Below, one piece after another: positions 8,645 through 16,830 of a stretch of 37,547 nt of DNA. Source of the stretch: an uncultured Oscillatoriales cyanobacterium. Its GTDB lineage: Bacteria; Cyanobacteriota; Cyanobacteriia; Cyanobacteriales; Microcoleaceae. A program made the translations under genes and the position numbers. Position 1 is the stretch's first letter; every line of letters begins with the position of its first letter. The notes under the pieces were generated by a model. The model searched no databases. It was given only the letters and a program-made list of their open reading frames with translations, and was not told the origin of the DNA. Location of the stretch: NCBI GenBank assembly GCA_903893625.1, contig CAITND010000194.1, positions 1-37,547 on the forward strand, in the 5' to 3' direction.

Positions 8645-8914
8645 TTATCCCGACTTACTAGCTCTACCCACCATGTAGCTCAGAAGTCCGATAACTGTAG
8701 AAGAAAGAGATGCGATCGCAAATCTCATTTCTCCTTCAGAGGTACTACCTTTTTGTAGAATTGTGAATGAATAAAAGTCAATTAGCAAAATTATGACAAG
8801 AGCGACTATAAATACAGTAATGTCCTTCACCCAGAAGGATATTCGCTTTTGCTTTCGTTTTAGTTCTTTATCTTTTTCGCGGTTTTTTAGTTCAAAATCT
8901 GCATTTTCCGTCAT
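8645..8914 (-). CDS. Small two-helix membrane protein, unknown function
   Basis: 89 residues. A charged N-terminal stretch (Lys/Glu/Arg-rich, about 1-27) is followed by a first hydrophobic helix (about 30-54) and a second (about 66-83, IASLSSTVIGLLSYMVG) with a short basic tail. I do not recognise a family. The gene follows the Nudix gene by 42 bases on the same strand, so the two may share a transcript. Topology is likely both ends in the cytoplasm. Confidence 0.6.
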   Translation of the reverse strand: MTENADFELKNREKDKELKRKQKRISFWVKDITVFIVALVIILLIDFYSFTILQKGSTSEGEMRFAIASLSSTVIGLLSYMVGRASKSG

Positions 8915-8956
8915 ATAAACTCAATAAAATTACGTTGATTTTTGTGTTAATTCTAA

Positions 8957-9385
8957 CTAACAATATTCTAAAAATTGTTCAGGAAATAGAATCAACTCTC
9001 CTGATTTAAACTGTTCTATAGGAACCCATAATGCTTTTTTCTTGCGTTTTTTTTCCAGAAATTCTAGTTCTTCAATTTCGTAAAATTTAATATCAACAAA
9101 ATCACATCGATAGAGTTGAATTAATTCATGTTGACTCTTTTTCTCGTAAACGAAAATATTTTCTAAACATCCTAAATAATGAATATTTGTTAATTCGGCT
9201 TGAATTTCTTCTTGAAATTCTCGTTTTAAGGCATCAATGCTTAATTCTCCAAAGTCAATACCTCCTCCTAACGCTCGATAGAAGGTTTGTTGTTTAATCT
9301 TATCATAACCTTGGGAAACGAAAATGCGATCGCTATTTTGAATTAATCCTAATGCTAACACTCGAATTTTACTTGGTTTAGACAT
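8957..9385 (-). CDS. Nudix hydrolase
   Basis: 142 residues from the ATG at 9385 (MSKPSKIRVLAL). The Nudix box is nearly complete: GGIDFGE, seven residues, REFQEE, with Gln in place of the usual Gly after EEI. It should hydrolyse a nucleoside diphosphate linked to another group, or a related substrate, using a divalent metal; the specific substrate cannot be told. The reading frame stays open to an upstream ATG at 9418, but those extra 11 residues are translated from a dispersed palindrome, so the shorter start is preferred. It lies 45 bases after the DUF3531-type gene on the same strand. Confidence 0.88.
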   Translation of the reverse strand: MSKPSKIRVLALGLIQNSDRIFVSQGYDKIKQQTFYRALGGGIDFGELSIDALKREFQEEIQAELTNIHYLGCLENIFVYEKKSQHELIQLYRCDFVDIKFYEIEELEFLEKKRKKKALWVPIEQFKSGELILFPEQFLEYC

Positions 9386-9403
9386 AACTAAAAGCAGGAT
9401 AAC

Positions 9404-9431
9404 GTAGAGACGCGCCATGGCGCATCTCTAC
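9404..9431. repeat. 28-bp palindrome of the GTAGAGACG...CGTCTCTAC type
   Basis: GTAGAGACGCGCC and its near reverse complement meet at CATGG. A sister copy is at 25815-25842. It abuts the TAG stop of the DUF3531-type gene (shared base 9431) and runs into the Nudix upstream region, so it may work as a hairpin between two co-directional genes. Confidence 0.85.
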
Positions 9432-9883
9432 TAATTATAATCGCCTACACTGGATTGATAAACATCTTTTTCAATCGGCCAATCTTCATTTTCACCGCCA
9501 ATAATTAGTTTTTCAATGATCACATATTCTTGACTCAATTGACGAAAGGTATTGATTAAAACATCCAGAGCAAAAGCATCACTGGTTCCCAAATCAAACC
9601 AACACCGCGCCCATACTCCCTCATATTCGATTTCTCCCATATTGTGCATAAGTGCCATCATACTATTGTCAACAATTGCATCATCATAAGTCATATAATT
9701 TAGGTCAATACCTGTGTCCTGAACCTGTAGATTTTCGGCGTTAAATCCTCCCATTTTTCCTAATAGGAACCAAGAATCAAACACTTCCTCAATATAATCC
9801 CGTTCACTCCGGGAGGGGACGGTTTGAAATTGTAGCCAAATCCAAATATCAAAAGGATTACATTCTCTAAACAGAACTTCCAT
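9431..9883 (-). CDS. DUF3531-type conserved cyanobacterial/plastid protein
   Basis: 150 residues, soluble. The sequence FRECNPFDIWIWLQF, EEVFDSWFLLGKMGGFN, MALMHNMGEIEYEG and CWFDLGTSDAFALDVLIN matches my memory of the DUF3531 family, conserved in cyanobacteria and plant chloroplasts. The role is unknown. Aromatic and acidic content is high and there are no obvious catalytic motifs. It starts 12 bases after the TPR gene and is probably co-transcribed with it and the Nudix gene downstream. Confidence 0.75.
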   Translation of the reverse strand: MEVLFRECNPFDIWIWLQFQTVPSRSERDYIEEVFDSWFLLGKMGGFNAENLQVQDTGIDLNYMTYDDAIVDNSMMALMHNMGEIEYEGVWARCWFDLGTSDAFALDVLINTFRQLSQEYVIIEKLIIGGENEDWPIEKDVYQSSVGDYN

Positions 9884-9895
9884 AATAATAAAGGG

Positions 9896-10939
9896 TTATA
9901 AGGGTGGTAATTGATTTGCAGTTGGCCCCCAAAGACCATTAGCATCTTTAATTGTATCTCGCAATGGATCACAGGGACGTCCTTGATTATCAATGCGGTT
10001 TAAATTTTTGCATTGTTCATAAAAAATTTGAGCGACTAACCGTTTAGGAAGTTGATTAGATTGACCTAAAGATTGAGTAAAATATTGTTGGGCTTCCTGT
10101 AACTGTGAAGGAATTGTATTTGGATTCGTTGCTTTGAGTTTTTTTCCCTGTTCCGCTAATATTTGCGCTTTCAAATATAACACTTCTGGATGATTTGGAG
10201 CTTCAGATAAGGCTTTTTCTGCATAACTCAACGCTTGATCATATTCATCTAAGTTTTGATAGGCAATGGCAATTCCTCGATAGGCTAAATAACTGGGTTT
10301 AGCTTGTTTTTCAAGTTTGTTAATGGCTTTTTGGGAATCAGCAAAGGGTAGATTCAAGGATAATAATAAATCCATATATCCCTGAATTAAATTTAATTCG
10401 GGATCTTGAGGATCAATTTTTTCAGCGACATTTAAGGATTTTAACACCTCTTGGAGTTGATTTAAGGCTTTAGGAGCGCCTTTCAATGTACCTTCTGTGA
10501 CTAAAGTATGACCCCCCTGTAAAAATAAACCCACCGCAATATAAAGATTACCCCGTAAAGGGTCTTTTGTACTTAATAATTTAGCGGCTTCTAAGGTTTT
10601 ATCGCTATAGGTTTTTAAGGAATTAAAATCCTGATCTTGGTAGGCTAAAGAAGCTAAGAGAGCATAAGCTAATGGTTCATTTGGTTCTTGAGATTTAGCC
10701 TGTTCTAAATCTTGTTTTGCTTGTTTATAATTTCCGCGTTCAAACAGAGATTTAAAACCAGCTTCTGTTTGATTTCCGATCGGGCGAGGATCATCTTTGC
10801 GGAAGGGATCAGCAGCTAAACTGAGATTAACATCTAAACTCAATACCATCAAACCTGCACTGATTCCCAGGATAATTCTTTTCAGGATTGGGCGAAATTT
10901 CTGACTTTTACACCGAGAATAAATGATCATCGTTTTCAT
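9896..10939 (-). CDS. Secreted or membrane-anchored TPR protein
   Basis: 347 residues from the ATG at 10939 (MKTMII); the frame also has a GTG at 10966. An N-terminal basic region plus hydrophobic segment ending in LSLAADPF looks like a signal peptide with an AxA-type site. TPR-like helical pairs then follow: FKSLFERGNYKQAKQDLEQA, AYALLASLAYQDQDF, LNLIQGYMDLLLSL, AYRGIAIAYQNLDEYDQALS. The C-terminus has NQGRPCDPLRDT and ends in Pro-Leu. It is likely a periplasmic or lumenal scaffold. A Sll/IM30-associated role cannot be claimed; function unknown. First gene of a likely minus-strand operon. Confidence 0.8.
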   Translation of the reverse strand: MKTMIIYSRCKSQKFRPILKRIILGISAGLMVLSLDVNLSLAADPFRKDDPRPIGNQTEAGFKSLFERGNYKQAKQDLEQAKSQEPNEPLAYALLASLAYQDQDFNSLKTYSDKTLEAAKLLSTKDPLRGNLYIAVGLFLQGGHTLVTEGTLKGAPKALNQLQEVLKSLNVAEKIDPQDPELNLIQGYMDLLLSLNLPFADSQKAINKLEKQAKPSYLAYRGIAIAYQNLDEYDQALSYAEKALSEAPNHPEVLYLKAQILAEQGKKLKATNPNTIPSQLQEAQQYFTQSLGQSNQLPKRLVAQIFYEQCKNLNRIDNQGRPCDPLRDTIKDANGLWGPTANQLPPL

Positions 10940-11092
10940 CCTATTTTTAAAGTCCAAACAGAACACTGAACAAAAGCCAACTCACGGCTATCTTTCTATC
11001 TGCTTTTTATCAATCTTAAATTTTTTCTTGGCTTTATGCAAGGGTAAACTCAGGAATTATTGAGAAAAATGGTAACAATAATCGCCTGATTG

Positions 11093-11101
11093 TGCTATAA
11101 T
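11093..11101 (+). promoter_or_regulatory. Candidate extended -10 promoter for the ABC ATPase/rsmG genes
   Basis: TGCTATAAT has a perfect TATAAT hexamer with the TGn extension. The -35 region 17 bases upstream (TAACAA) is poor, which fits an extended -10 promoter. A start near 11108 would leave an 80-base leader before the ATG at 11188. Confidence 0.55.
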
Positions 11102-11187
11102 CTAAACTAAGGTAATTGGGCATTAAACCGTTCCTCTTGCTTGATTTTTTCAGATGAACTTCTCATTTTATTTGTGTTCTTTTTGTG

Positions 11188-11871
11188 ATGCTTTATATCA
11201 AAAACTTAGTTTATCATCCCGCCGCTAGCGACAACCCGATTTTAACCCAAATTAACTTAGAACTGGCACCGCAGCAAATGGGACTGATTATTGGGCCTAG
11301 TGGTTCGGGGAAAAGTACATTACTGGAAATTTTAGCGGGTTTAGCTGAAAAAACGAAGGGAAATATTTGTTGGCGGCAGCAAGAATTAACCTCAGAACAC
11401 TTACAACAGCTTGTAGGTTTAGTGTTTCAATTCCCAGAACGGCATTTTTGTGGCGGAACAATTTTAGACGAGTTACGCTTGGGTCATCCAGAGTTAGGTT
11501 CAGATCAGGTTCATCAAGCCTTAGATGAAGTGGGACTTAGCCATTTATCCTTACAGGCTGCTCCCCATTCCCTCAGCGGCGGACAGCAACGACGTCTAGC
11601 ATTAGCGGTACAATTAATTCGCCAACCGCATATTTTAATGTTAGATGAACCCACCGCAGGTTTAGACTGGTCAATGCGACAACAATTAATTAATTTGTTA
11701 GGTAAATTAAAAAAACATTGGACGTTATTAGTTGTTACCCATGACGCCAGAGAACTTTTTAGTCTGGCAGATCGTTGTTGGTCTTTGAAACACGGTGATT
11801 TAACTTCCCTTGATTTGAAAACAATGGCAATGGAAAACCAACCCAAAATAGTTGCTTCTCCTAAAGCTTAA
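11188..11871 (+). CDS. ABC transporter ATPase, ECF/energy-coupling type
   Basis: 227 residues with Walker A GPSGSGKST near 36-44, Q-loop followed by FPERHF, signature LSGGQQRR near 129, Walker B ILMLDEP and the H-loop VVTHD. The FPE motif after the Q-loop is typical of EcfA-like and cobalt-type ATPases, suggesting a vitamin or metal uptake complex at the inner membrane. No S or T component gene lies nearby. GTG at 11185 directly precedes the ATG; ATG is taken. rsmG follows 130 bases later on the same strand across a heptanucleotide repeat. Confidence 0.88.
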   Translation: MLYIKNLVYHPAASDNPILTQINLELAPQQMGLIIGPSGSGKSTLLEILAGLAEKTKGNICWRQQELTSEHLQQLVGLVFQFPERHFCGGTILDELRLGHPELGSDQVHQALDEVGLSHLSLQAAPHSLSGGQQRRLALAVQLIRQPHILMLDEPTAGLDWSMRQQLINLLGKLKKHWTLLVVTHDARELFSLADRCWSLKHGDLTSLDLKTMAMENQPKIVASPKA

Positions 11872-11950
11872 TTTTTAGTGAATTATAGCAACTGCCCAGG
11901 CTGTTAGGACAAAGACTGATCCTCAAACCTAGACGATGAAATCTTTTCCT

Positions 11951-11999
11951 CCCTATTCCCTATTCCCTATTCCCTATTCCCTATTCCCTATTCCCTGTT
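11951..11999. repeat. CCCTATT heptanucleotide tandem repeat
   Basis: Six exact CCCTATT units followed by one CCCTGTT lie immediately upstream of the rsmG start. An ATG at 11936 in the rsmG frame would translate the array as repeated YSLFPIP, an artefact. Copy-number change here could alter leader length and frame. Confidence 0.93.
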
Positions 12000-12001
12000 A
12001 T

Positions 12002-12751
12002 ATGAATGAAATCCCCTTTCCTCAATTGCCCGAAATGACTGCAATTTGGCAGGATACCTTAAATTGGCAACCTACTCCTGAACAACAGGATTTATTTCAA
12101 GGTTTATATCAGTTAATTGTCGAGTTTAATCAACAGCTTAACTTAACTCGCTTAACTGATCCTGATGAATTTTGGGAAAAACATTTATGGGATTCCCTCC
12201 GAGGAATTTCCCCTTTATTATCAGGAAAAATTTCCACCCATCCCGGTACAAAAATTATTGATATTGGTACCGGAGGAGGTTTTCCAGGAATTCCGGTGGC
12301 TTTAGCTTTACCGGATTGTTCAGTTACTTTATTAGATTCAACTCGCAAAAAAATTAATGCCTTGACCAGTATTTTAGAGCAATTAAACATCAAAAATACT
12401 ATTCCTTGGGTGGGCAGAGCAGAAGCTCTCGGTCAACACCATAAACATCGAGAATCCTATCAGTTTGCTCTGTTAAGAGCCGTTGCTCCTCTATCGGTTT
12501 GTGCAGAATATTCACTGCCTTTATTAACCATTGGAGGGTTAGGGATTCTCTATCGCGGTCACTGGACAACAGAAGAAGAAAAACAGTTAACATCGGCGGT
12601 GAAACAATTAGGAGGAATTATAGAATCTGTCGATGCTTTTACCACTCCTTTAACCCAAAGTATTCGCCACTGTGTATGGATAAAAAAAGTTAAACCCACG
12701 CCTAAACAATATCCTCGAAATGTTGGGGTTCCCGGTCAAAAACCCTTGTAG
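12002..12751 (+). CDS. rsmG: 16S rRNA (guanine-527-N7)-methyltransferase
   Basis: 249 residues from the ATG at 12002 (MNEIPFPQLP). RsmG methylates G527 of 16S rRNA with S-adenosylmethionine. Visible landmarks: NLTRLTDPDEFWEKHLWDSL, the SAM loop IDIGTGGGFPGIP near 86-98, LLDSTRKKI, RAVAPL, and the C-terminal KVKPTPKQYPRNVGVPGQKPL region typical of the family. The longer frame from 11936 adds 22 residues coded by a heptanucleotide repeat and is not credible. The stop TAG is inside a palindrome. Confidence 0.95.
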   Translation: MNEIPFPQLPEMTAIWQDTLNWQPTPEQQDLFQGLYQLIVEFNQQLNLTRLTDPDEFWEKHLWDSLRGISPLLSGKISTHPGTKIIDIGTGGGFPGIPVALALPDCSVTLLDSTRKKINALTSILEQLNIKNTIPWVGRAEALGQHHKHRESYQFALLRAVAPLSVCAEYSLPLLTIGGLGILYRGHWTTEEEKQLTSAVKQLGGIIESVDAFTTPLTQSIRHCVWIKKVKPTPKQYPRNVGVPGQKPL

Positions 12752-12773
12752 TTAGCCCTTAAGGGCTGACTAC
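12748..12773. terminator. Palindromic hairpin at the end of rsmG
   Basis: GTAGTTAGCCCTTAAGGGCTGACTAC is a near-perfect 26-base palindrome (one mismatched pair). It includes the rsmG stop codon and separates rsmG from the convergent DUF1778 gene. No T-tract follows, so it may be a dispersed repeat that also acts as a bidirectional terminator. Confidence 0.6.
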
Positions 12774-12798
12774 AGAAAATAAAGGTAATATTCTGCTC

Positions 12799-13083
12799 TT
12801 AATCCCAAGGTACGGTCGTCTGCATTGTTTTGCGTAAACGTTCATTAGGTTGTGGTGGTGCATCTAAAAGCGCAATAAATTCTGCATATACCTCTGGACT
12901 AGCCCAAAAAATAGTACGTTCCAGCAAAGTTTCCTCAGCAGCACTCCGCGCAGCTTCTAAAATAAAATCTGTTCTATTCTTACCTTGAACTTTGGCTGCC
13001 ATATCTATCAAATTACGTTCTTCTGGCTTAATCCGCAAATTTAGTGTGTTACGCGGAGTCGTACTTTTTGTTTTACTGGTCAT
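12799..13083 (-). CDS. DUF1778 (TacA-like) antitoxin, orphan
   Basis: 94 residues. A ribbon-helix-helix N-terminus (NTLNLRIKPEERNLIDMAA, KVQGKNRTDFILEAARSAA) followed by a tail (FWASPEVYAEFIALLDAPPQ) matches DUF1778 antitoxins, which bind DNA and neutralise GNAT acetyltransferase toxins that attack aminoacyl-tRNA. The toxin normally sits directly downstream, but here the gene ends 25 bases from the rsmG hairpin and rsmG runs the other way, so the toxin is missing. An inverted repeat upstream may be its operator. Confidence 0.88.
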   Translation of the reverse strand: MTSKTKSTTPRNTLNLRIKPEERNLIDMAAKVQGKNRTDFILEAARSAAEETLLERTIFWASPEVYAEFIALLDAPPQPNERLRKTMQTTVPWD

Positions 13084-13110
13084 GGTTGCTTTATTGGTAA
13101 GTAATCTCTG

Positions 13111-13136
13111 ATTAGATTATTTTAACATAATCTAAT
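13111..13136 (-). promoter_or_regulatory. Candidate operator for the DUF1778 antitoxin
   Basis: Perfect 10-base inverted repeat ATTAGATTAT / ATAATCTAAT with a 6-base centre, located 28-53 bases upstream of the DUF1778 start. Ribbon-helix-helix antitoxins bind such dyads to repress their own promoter; this assignment is inference from position. Confidence 0.55.
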
Positions 13137-13212
13137 GACAACGACATTACGATAATTGTGCGAAAATTTTAATTTCAGCAGTTGATTGACCTAATTAAAC
13201 TCTTGATCACCC

Positions 13213-16050
13213 ATGATTAACTATCTCCCCAATAAATCCCCAAAAACCCGACAAATTCCCCTGAGATTAGTGTTAATTGTCCCCTTTGTATTGCAAATTG
13301 TCGGGGCAGTGGGATTGGTCGGTTATTTGTCTTATCAGAGTGGCCAACAAGCTGTAAAAAACTTAGCCAATCAGGTGATGGATCAAGCAGGAAATCGCAT
13401 TAAAGATTACCTCGATCAGACCTTGGAAATTCAAAGGCAAACCGTAGCAGTTAATTATCAGGCTTTCCAACAGGGTGTGATTAGCCTGAATGACTTTGAA
13501 TCCCTGCGGAAGTATTTTTGGCAACAGATCAATTTATCTCCCCATCTCACATTGAATATGTTTGCCAATACCCAAGGAGAAATGATCTCCTATCAACGTA
13601 TTCTCAGTCCAGATTTTTTGGCTGTAACCCGTCAGTTAAGCGGAGAAAATCTGCAAAAAGGGACAGTATTTTTTCAAGAAAATAGGCTACCAGACATTAA
13701 AAAACGTAAATACTATCTATTGGATTCTCAAGGTAAAAGTAAAAAATTAGTCAAGTTTCAGGCATTAGTAGATACACGAGAAACGGATTGGTATAAGGAT
13801 GGCAAAGTAGCGAGCGGACAAAATTGGTCGCAGATTTATGTTTATAAAGCACCAGTCACTTTGGGTCTTAGTGCTATTGTTCCAGTTTATGATGCTCAGG
13901 GAAAACTTCAAGGTGTTTTTAACAGTGGCATAACTTTAGATGGAATTAGTACATTTTTAAATAATCTAAAATTTTCGCCTTTAGGACAAACATTTATCAT
14001 TGATTATGGAGGTGATTTAGTTGCAACTTCAACCCTAGAAACTCCCTGTCTTAAGGATGACAAAGGAAAACCAATCCGCTTACCTGCCATGCAAAGTCAA
14101 GATGCTTGGACAAGGGCGATCGCCCATCAACTGCAACAACAATATGGCGATCTTCACCAAATTAAAACTGATCTTAACTTGCAAGTTCCATTTGCAGGGA
14201 AAACGCTGTTTGCTCACATCAAGCCTTACCGAGATCAATACGGTTTAGATTGGTTGTTGGTGGTAGTCATCCCAGACTCTGACTTTATGACAGAAATTGA
14301 GAAAAATGCCAGACTAACGGTATTGCTCTCGGCTATTACTCTCCTCGTTACTATAGGCATTGGTATTGTTACTGCTCGCTGGATTACTCATCCAATTTTG
14401 CGTTTAAATCGAGCAAGTCAGGCAATGGCAAAGGGTGAGTGGCAAAATTTTACCACAGACGAAAATCAGGCTAGTCAGCGTGTCAAAACCCAAGGCATTG
14501 CTGAGGTAATCACTCTCACTGATTCTTTTAATCTAATGGCTTTTGAGTTACAAACCTCTTTTGAAACTTTAGAAAATCGGGTAGATGAACGCACGGCACA
14601 ACTAGCAATGGCTAAAGAGAAAGCTGAAGTTGCGAATCAAGCGAAAAGTTCATTTATTGCTAATATGAGTCATGAATTGCGCTCGCCCCTCAATGCTGTT
14701 TTAGGGTTTTCCCAATTAATACTACGCGCTACCAACTTACCCCAGGAACATCACGAAAATGCTGCTATTATTTATCGCAGTGGTGATTATTTATTAACGC
14801 TGATTAATAATATTCTGGATTTATCAAAAATTGAAGCAGGAAAAACCACCTTCAATCCTCGATATTTTGATCTTTATTGCCTACTTGATGATTTAGAAAA
14901 TATGCTGCATCTACGAGCAACATCTGCGGGCTTGACACTGATTTTTCAGCGTCATGAAAATGTCCCTAATTATATCTATACCGATGAAGTCAAACTACGT
15001 CAGGTGATCATCAATTTACTCAGTAATGCCATTAAATTTACCTTAGATGGTCAAATCATGCTCCATGTCTTTCGGGGAGATCAAGAAACAACCGATATGT
15101 TTAATCTCCATTTTCAGGTGTGTGATACTGGAGTAGGAATTGACCCCGAAGAATTACCTAAACTATTTGAAGCCTTTACCCAAGCCCAAGCGGGAAAAGA
15201 AATGCAGGAAGGAACGGGTTTAGGGTTAGCAATCAGTCGCAAATTTGTGCAACTGATGGGGGGTGATATTTCTGTTGAAAGTGAATTAGGAAAAGGCACA
15301 ACCTTTCAATTTTATATTCAGGCAAAATTGGGTAAAGAAATCGTTAGCAAGAGTACAGAAGACCATCCCCAAGTTCTGGCTTTAGCTCCCGGTCAGCCGA
15401 CCTATAAAATTCTGACCGTTGATGATAAAGAAATTAATTGTAAATTATTAATTAAACTTTTAGAACCCTTGGGATTTGAGTTAAAAGAAGCCAGTAATGG
15501 ACTAGAAGCGATCGCGATTTGGGATGAATGGGAACCCCATTTAATTTGGATGGATATGCGAATGCCTGTGATGGATGGATATGAAGCGACTAAATATATT
15601 AAATCGACTACAAAAGGCAATGCTACAGCGATTATTGCTTTAACAGCTAGTGTTTTAGAAGAAGAAAAAGCCATTATCTTATCAGCCGGATGTGATGATT
15701 TTCTTCGTAAACCGTTTACAGGACAGAGTATTTTTGAGGCATTAACTAAACATTTAGGAGTCAAATATATCTATGCAGAAACACAACCCACCTTAAATCC
15801 TGTCTTAAAAGAGGAGCTAATCTCCGATGCGTTAACAGTAATGTCTCAGGACTGGATTTCTAAACTCTATCAAGCGGCACTTGAAGCCGATGTCCAAGTT
15901 GTGATGCAATTGATCACCCAAATTCCCGATACCCAGATTTTTATGATACAATCCTTAACACAACTTGTACGGAAATTTCAATTTGAGCAAATTGTTGAAT
16001 TAGTTGAACCTCTGATTAATTATGAAAGAAAATATCCTCCTAGTCGATGA
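13213..16050 (+). CDS. Cache-HAMP hybrid sensor histidine kinase with receiver
   Basis: 945 residues. Order: transmembrane helix about 18-40, large extracytoplasmic Cache-type sensor, second helix about 366-388, HAMP, coiled coil, HisKA with phospho-acceptor H487 (NMSHELRSPLNAVLGFS), HATPase with N box INLLSNAIKF, G boxes CDTGVGI and GTGLGLA, then a receiver with D781 in WMDMRMPVMDG. A tail of about 70 residues (DWISKLYQAALEADVQ, LITQIPDTQ, LVRKFQFEQIVELVEPLI) has no His, so it is not a normal HPt domain. It senses an outside ligand and passes phosphate to its own receiver. The last 29 bases overlap the next gene, so the two kinases are translationally coupled. Confidence 0.95.
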   Translation: MINYLPNKSPKTRQIPLRLVLIVPFVLQIVGAVGLVGYLSYQSGQQAVKNLANQVMDQAGNRIKDYLDQTLEIQRQTVAVNYQAFQQGVISLNDFESLRKYFWQQINLSPHLTLNMFANTQGEMISYQRILSPDFLAVTRQLSGENLQKGTVFFQENRLPDIKKRKYYLLDSQGKSKKLVKFQALVDTRETDWYKDGKVASGQNWSQIYVYKAPVTLGLSAIVPVYDAQGKLQGVFNSGITLDGISTFLNNLKFSPLGQTFIIDYGGDLVATSTLETPCLKDDKGKPIRLPAMQSQDAWTRAIAHQLQQQYGDLHQIKTDLNLQVPFAGKTLFAHIKPYRDQYGLDWLLVVVIPDSDFMTEIEKNARLTVLLSAITLLVTIGIGIVTARWITHPILRLNRASQAMAKGEWQNFTTDENQASQRVKTQGIAEVITLTDSFNLMAFELQTSFETLENRVDERTAQLAMAKEKAEVANQAKSSFIANMSHELRSPLNAVLGFSQLILRATNLPQEHHENAAIIYRSGDYLLTLINNILDLSKIEAGKTTFNPRYFDLYCLLDDLENMLHLRATSAGLTLIFQRHENVPNYIYTDEVKLRQVIINLLSNAIKFTLDGQIMLHVFRGDQETTDMFNLHFQVCDTGVGIDPEELPKLFEAFTQAQAGKEMQEGTGLGLAISRKFVQLMGGDISVESELGKGTTFQFYIQAKLGKEIVSKSTEDHPQVLALAPGQPTYKILTVDDKEINCKLLIKLLEPLGFELKEASNGLEAIAIWDEWEPHLIWMDMRMPVMDGYEATKYIKSTTKGNATAIIALTASVLEEEKAIILSAGCDDFLRKPFTGQSIFEALTKHLGVKYIYAETQPTLNPVLKEELISDALTVMSQDWISKLYQAALEADVQVVMQLITQIPDTQIFMIQSLTQLVRKFQFEQIVELVEPLINYERKYPPSR

Positions 16051-16830
16051 CCTTCCAGAAAATCTGCAACTATTAAGTGATTTACTGATTGAACTCGGCT
16101 ATACAGTTCAGATTGTCACCAGTGGCCAAGTGGCGCTCAAAATCGTGAAGGTGAAGCGACCTGATATTATTTTTTTAGATGTTAATATGCCAGAAATGGA
16201 TGGCTATCAAGTCTGTAAATCCCTAAAAGCAGATCAAGAGTTACGCAATATTCCGATTATTTTTATTAGTGGTTTAAATGATGTTTCTGATCAAGTAAAA
16301 GCCTTTGAATCTGGAGGTGTAGACTATATTACCAAACCCTTACGAGTGAAAGAAGTGGTAGCCCGTTTGGAAAGTCAATTAACAATTCAACGACAGCAAC
16401 GGTTTCTCGAACAAGAAATTATTAAGCGCAAGGAAACCGAGGAGTTACTATATCAATCGCGATCGATGCTATCAAGTCTTTTAAATAGTTCCCTTGATGG
16501 TATTGCTGCTATGGAAGCCGTGCGGGAGCCTTCAAGTGGGGAAATCAAAGATTTTCGGTGCTTAGTCGTCAACCAGATACTGGCGAGAATCTTTGAACGC
16601 AATCGGGAAGATATGATTGGCAAATTAATTCTAAAAAAGCTCCTCAACCGAATTCAACCCGAACTATTTTATCGTTTTGTTAGAACGGTTGAAACGGGTG
16701 AATCTTGGGGACAAGATGTTTATTATTTCTCAATAGAACCTCGCTGGTATCACTTGATTTCGGTCAAGTTATGGGATGGTTTTGCTATTATTATTCGAGA
16801 TATTACTGAGCGTAAAAATATGGAGTTAAA
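15834..16830 (+). repeat. Tandem duplication, copy 1 (kinase tail + REC + PAS)
   Basis: About 1 kb that recurs at 17685-18681 with a constant offset of 1851 bases and no indels that I could find. It spans the hybrid-kinase tail, the 29-base gene overlap, and the REC and PAS domains of the next gene. Similarity stops just before the HisKA domain. Confidence 0.92.

Noticed and set aside
9386-9418. N-terminal extension of the Nudix protein
   Set aside because: These residues come partly from a dispersed palindrome; the ATG at 9385 gives a normal family start.
11936-12001. N-terminal extension of RsmG (repeated YSLFPIP)
   Set aside because: Coded by the CCCTATT repeat; the family begins near MNEIPFPQ at 12002.
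15780-16050. HPt phosphotransfer domain at the tail of the hybrid kinase
   Set aside because: The ~70-residue tail contains no histidine, so it cannot be a phosphorylated HPt domain as such.
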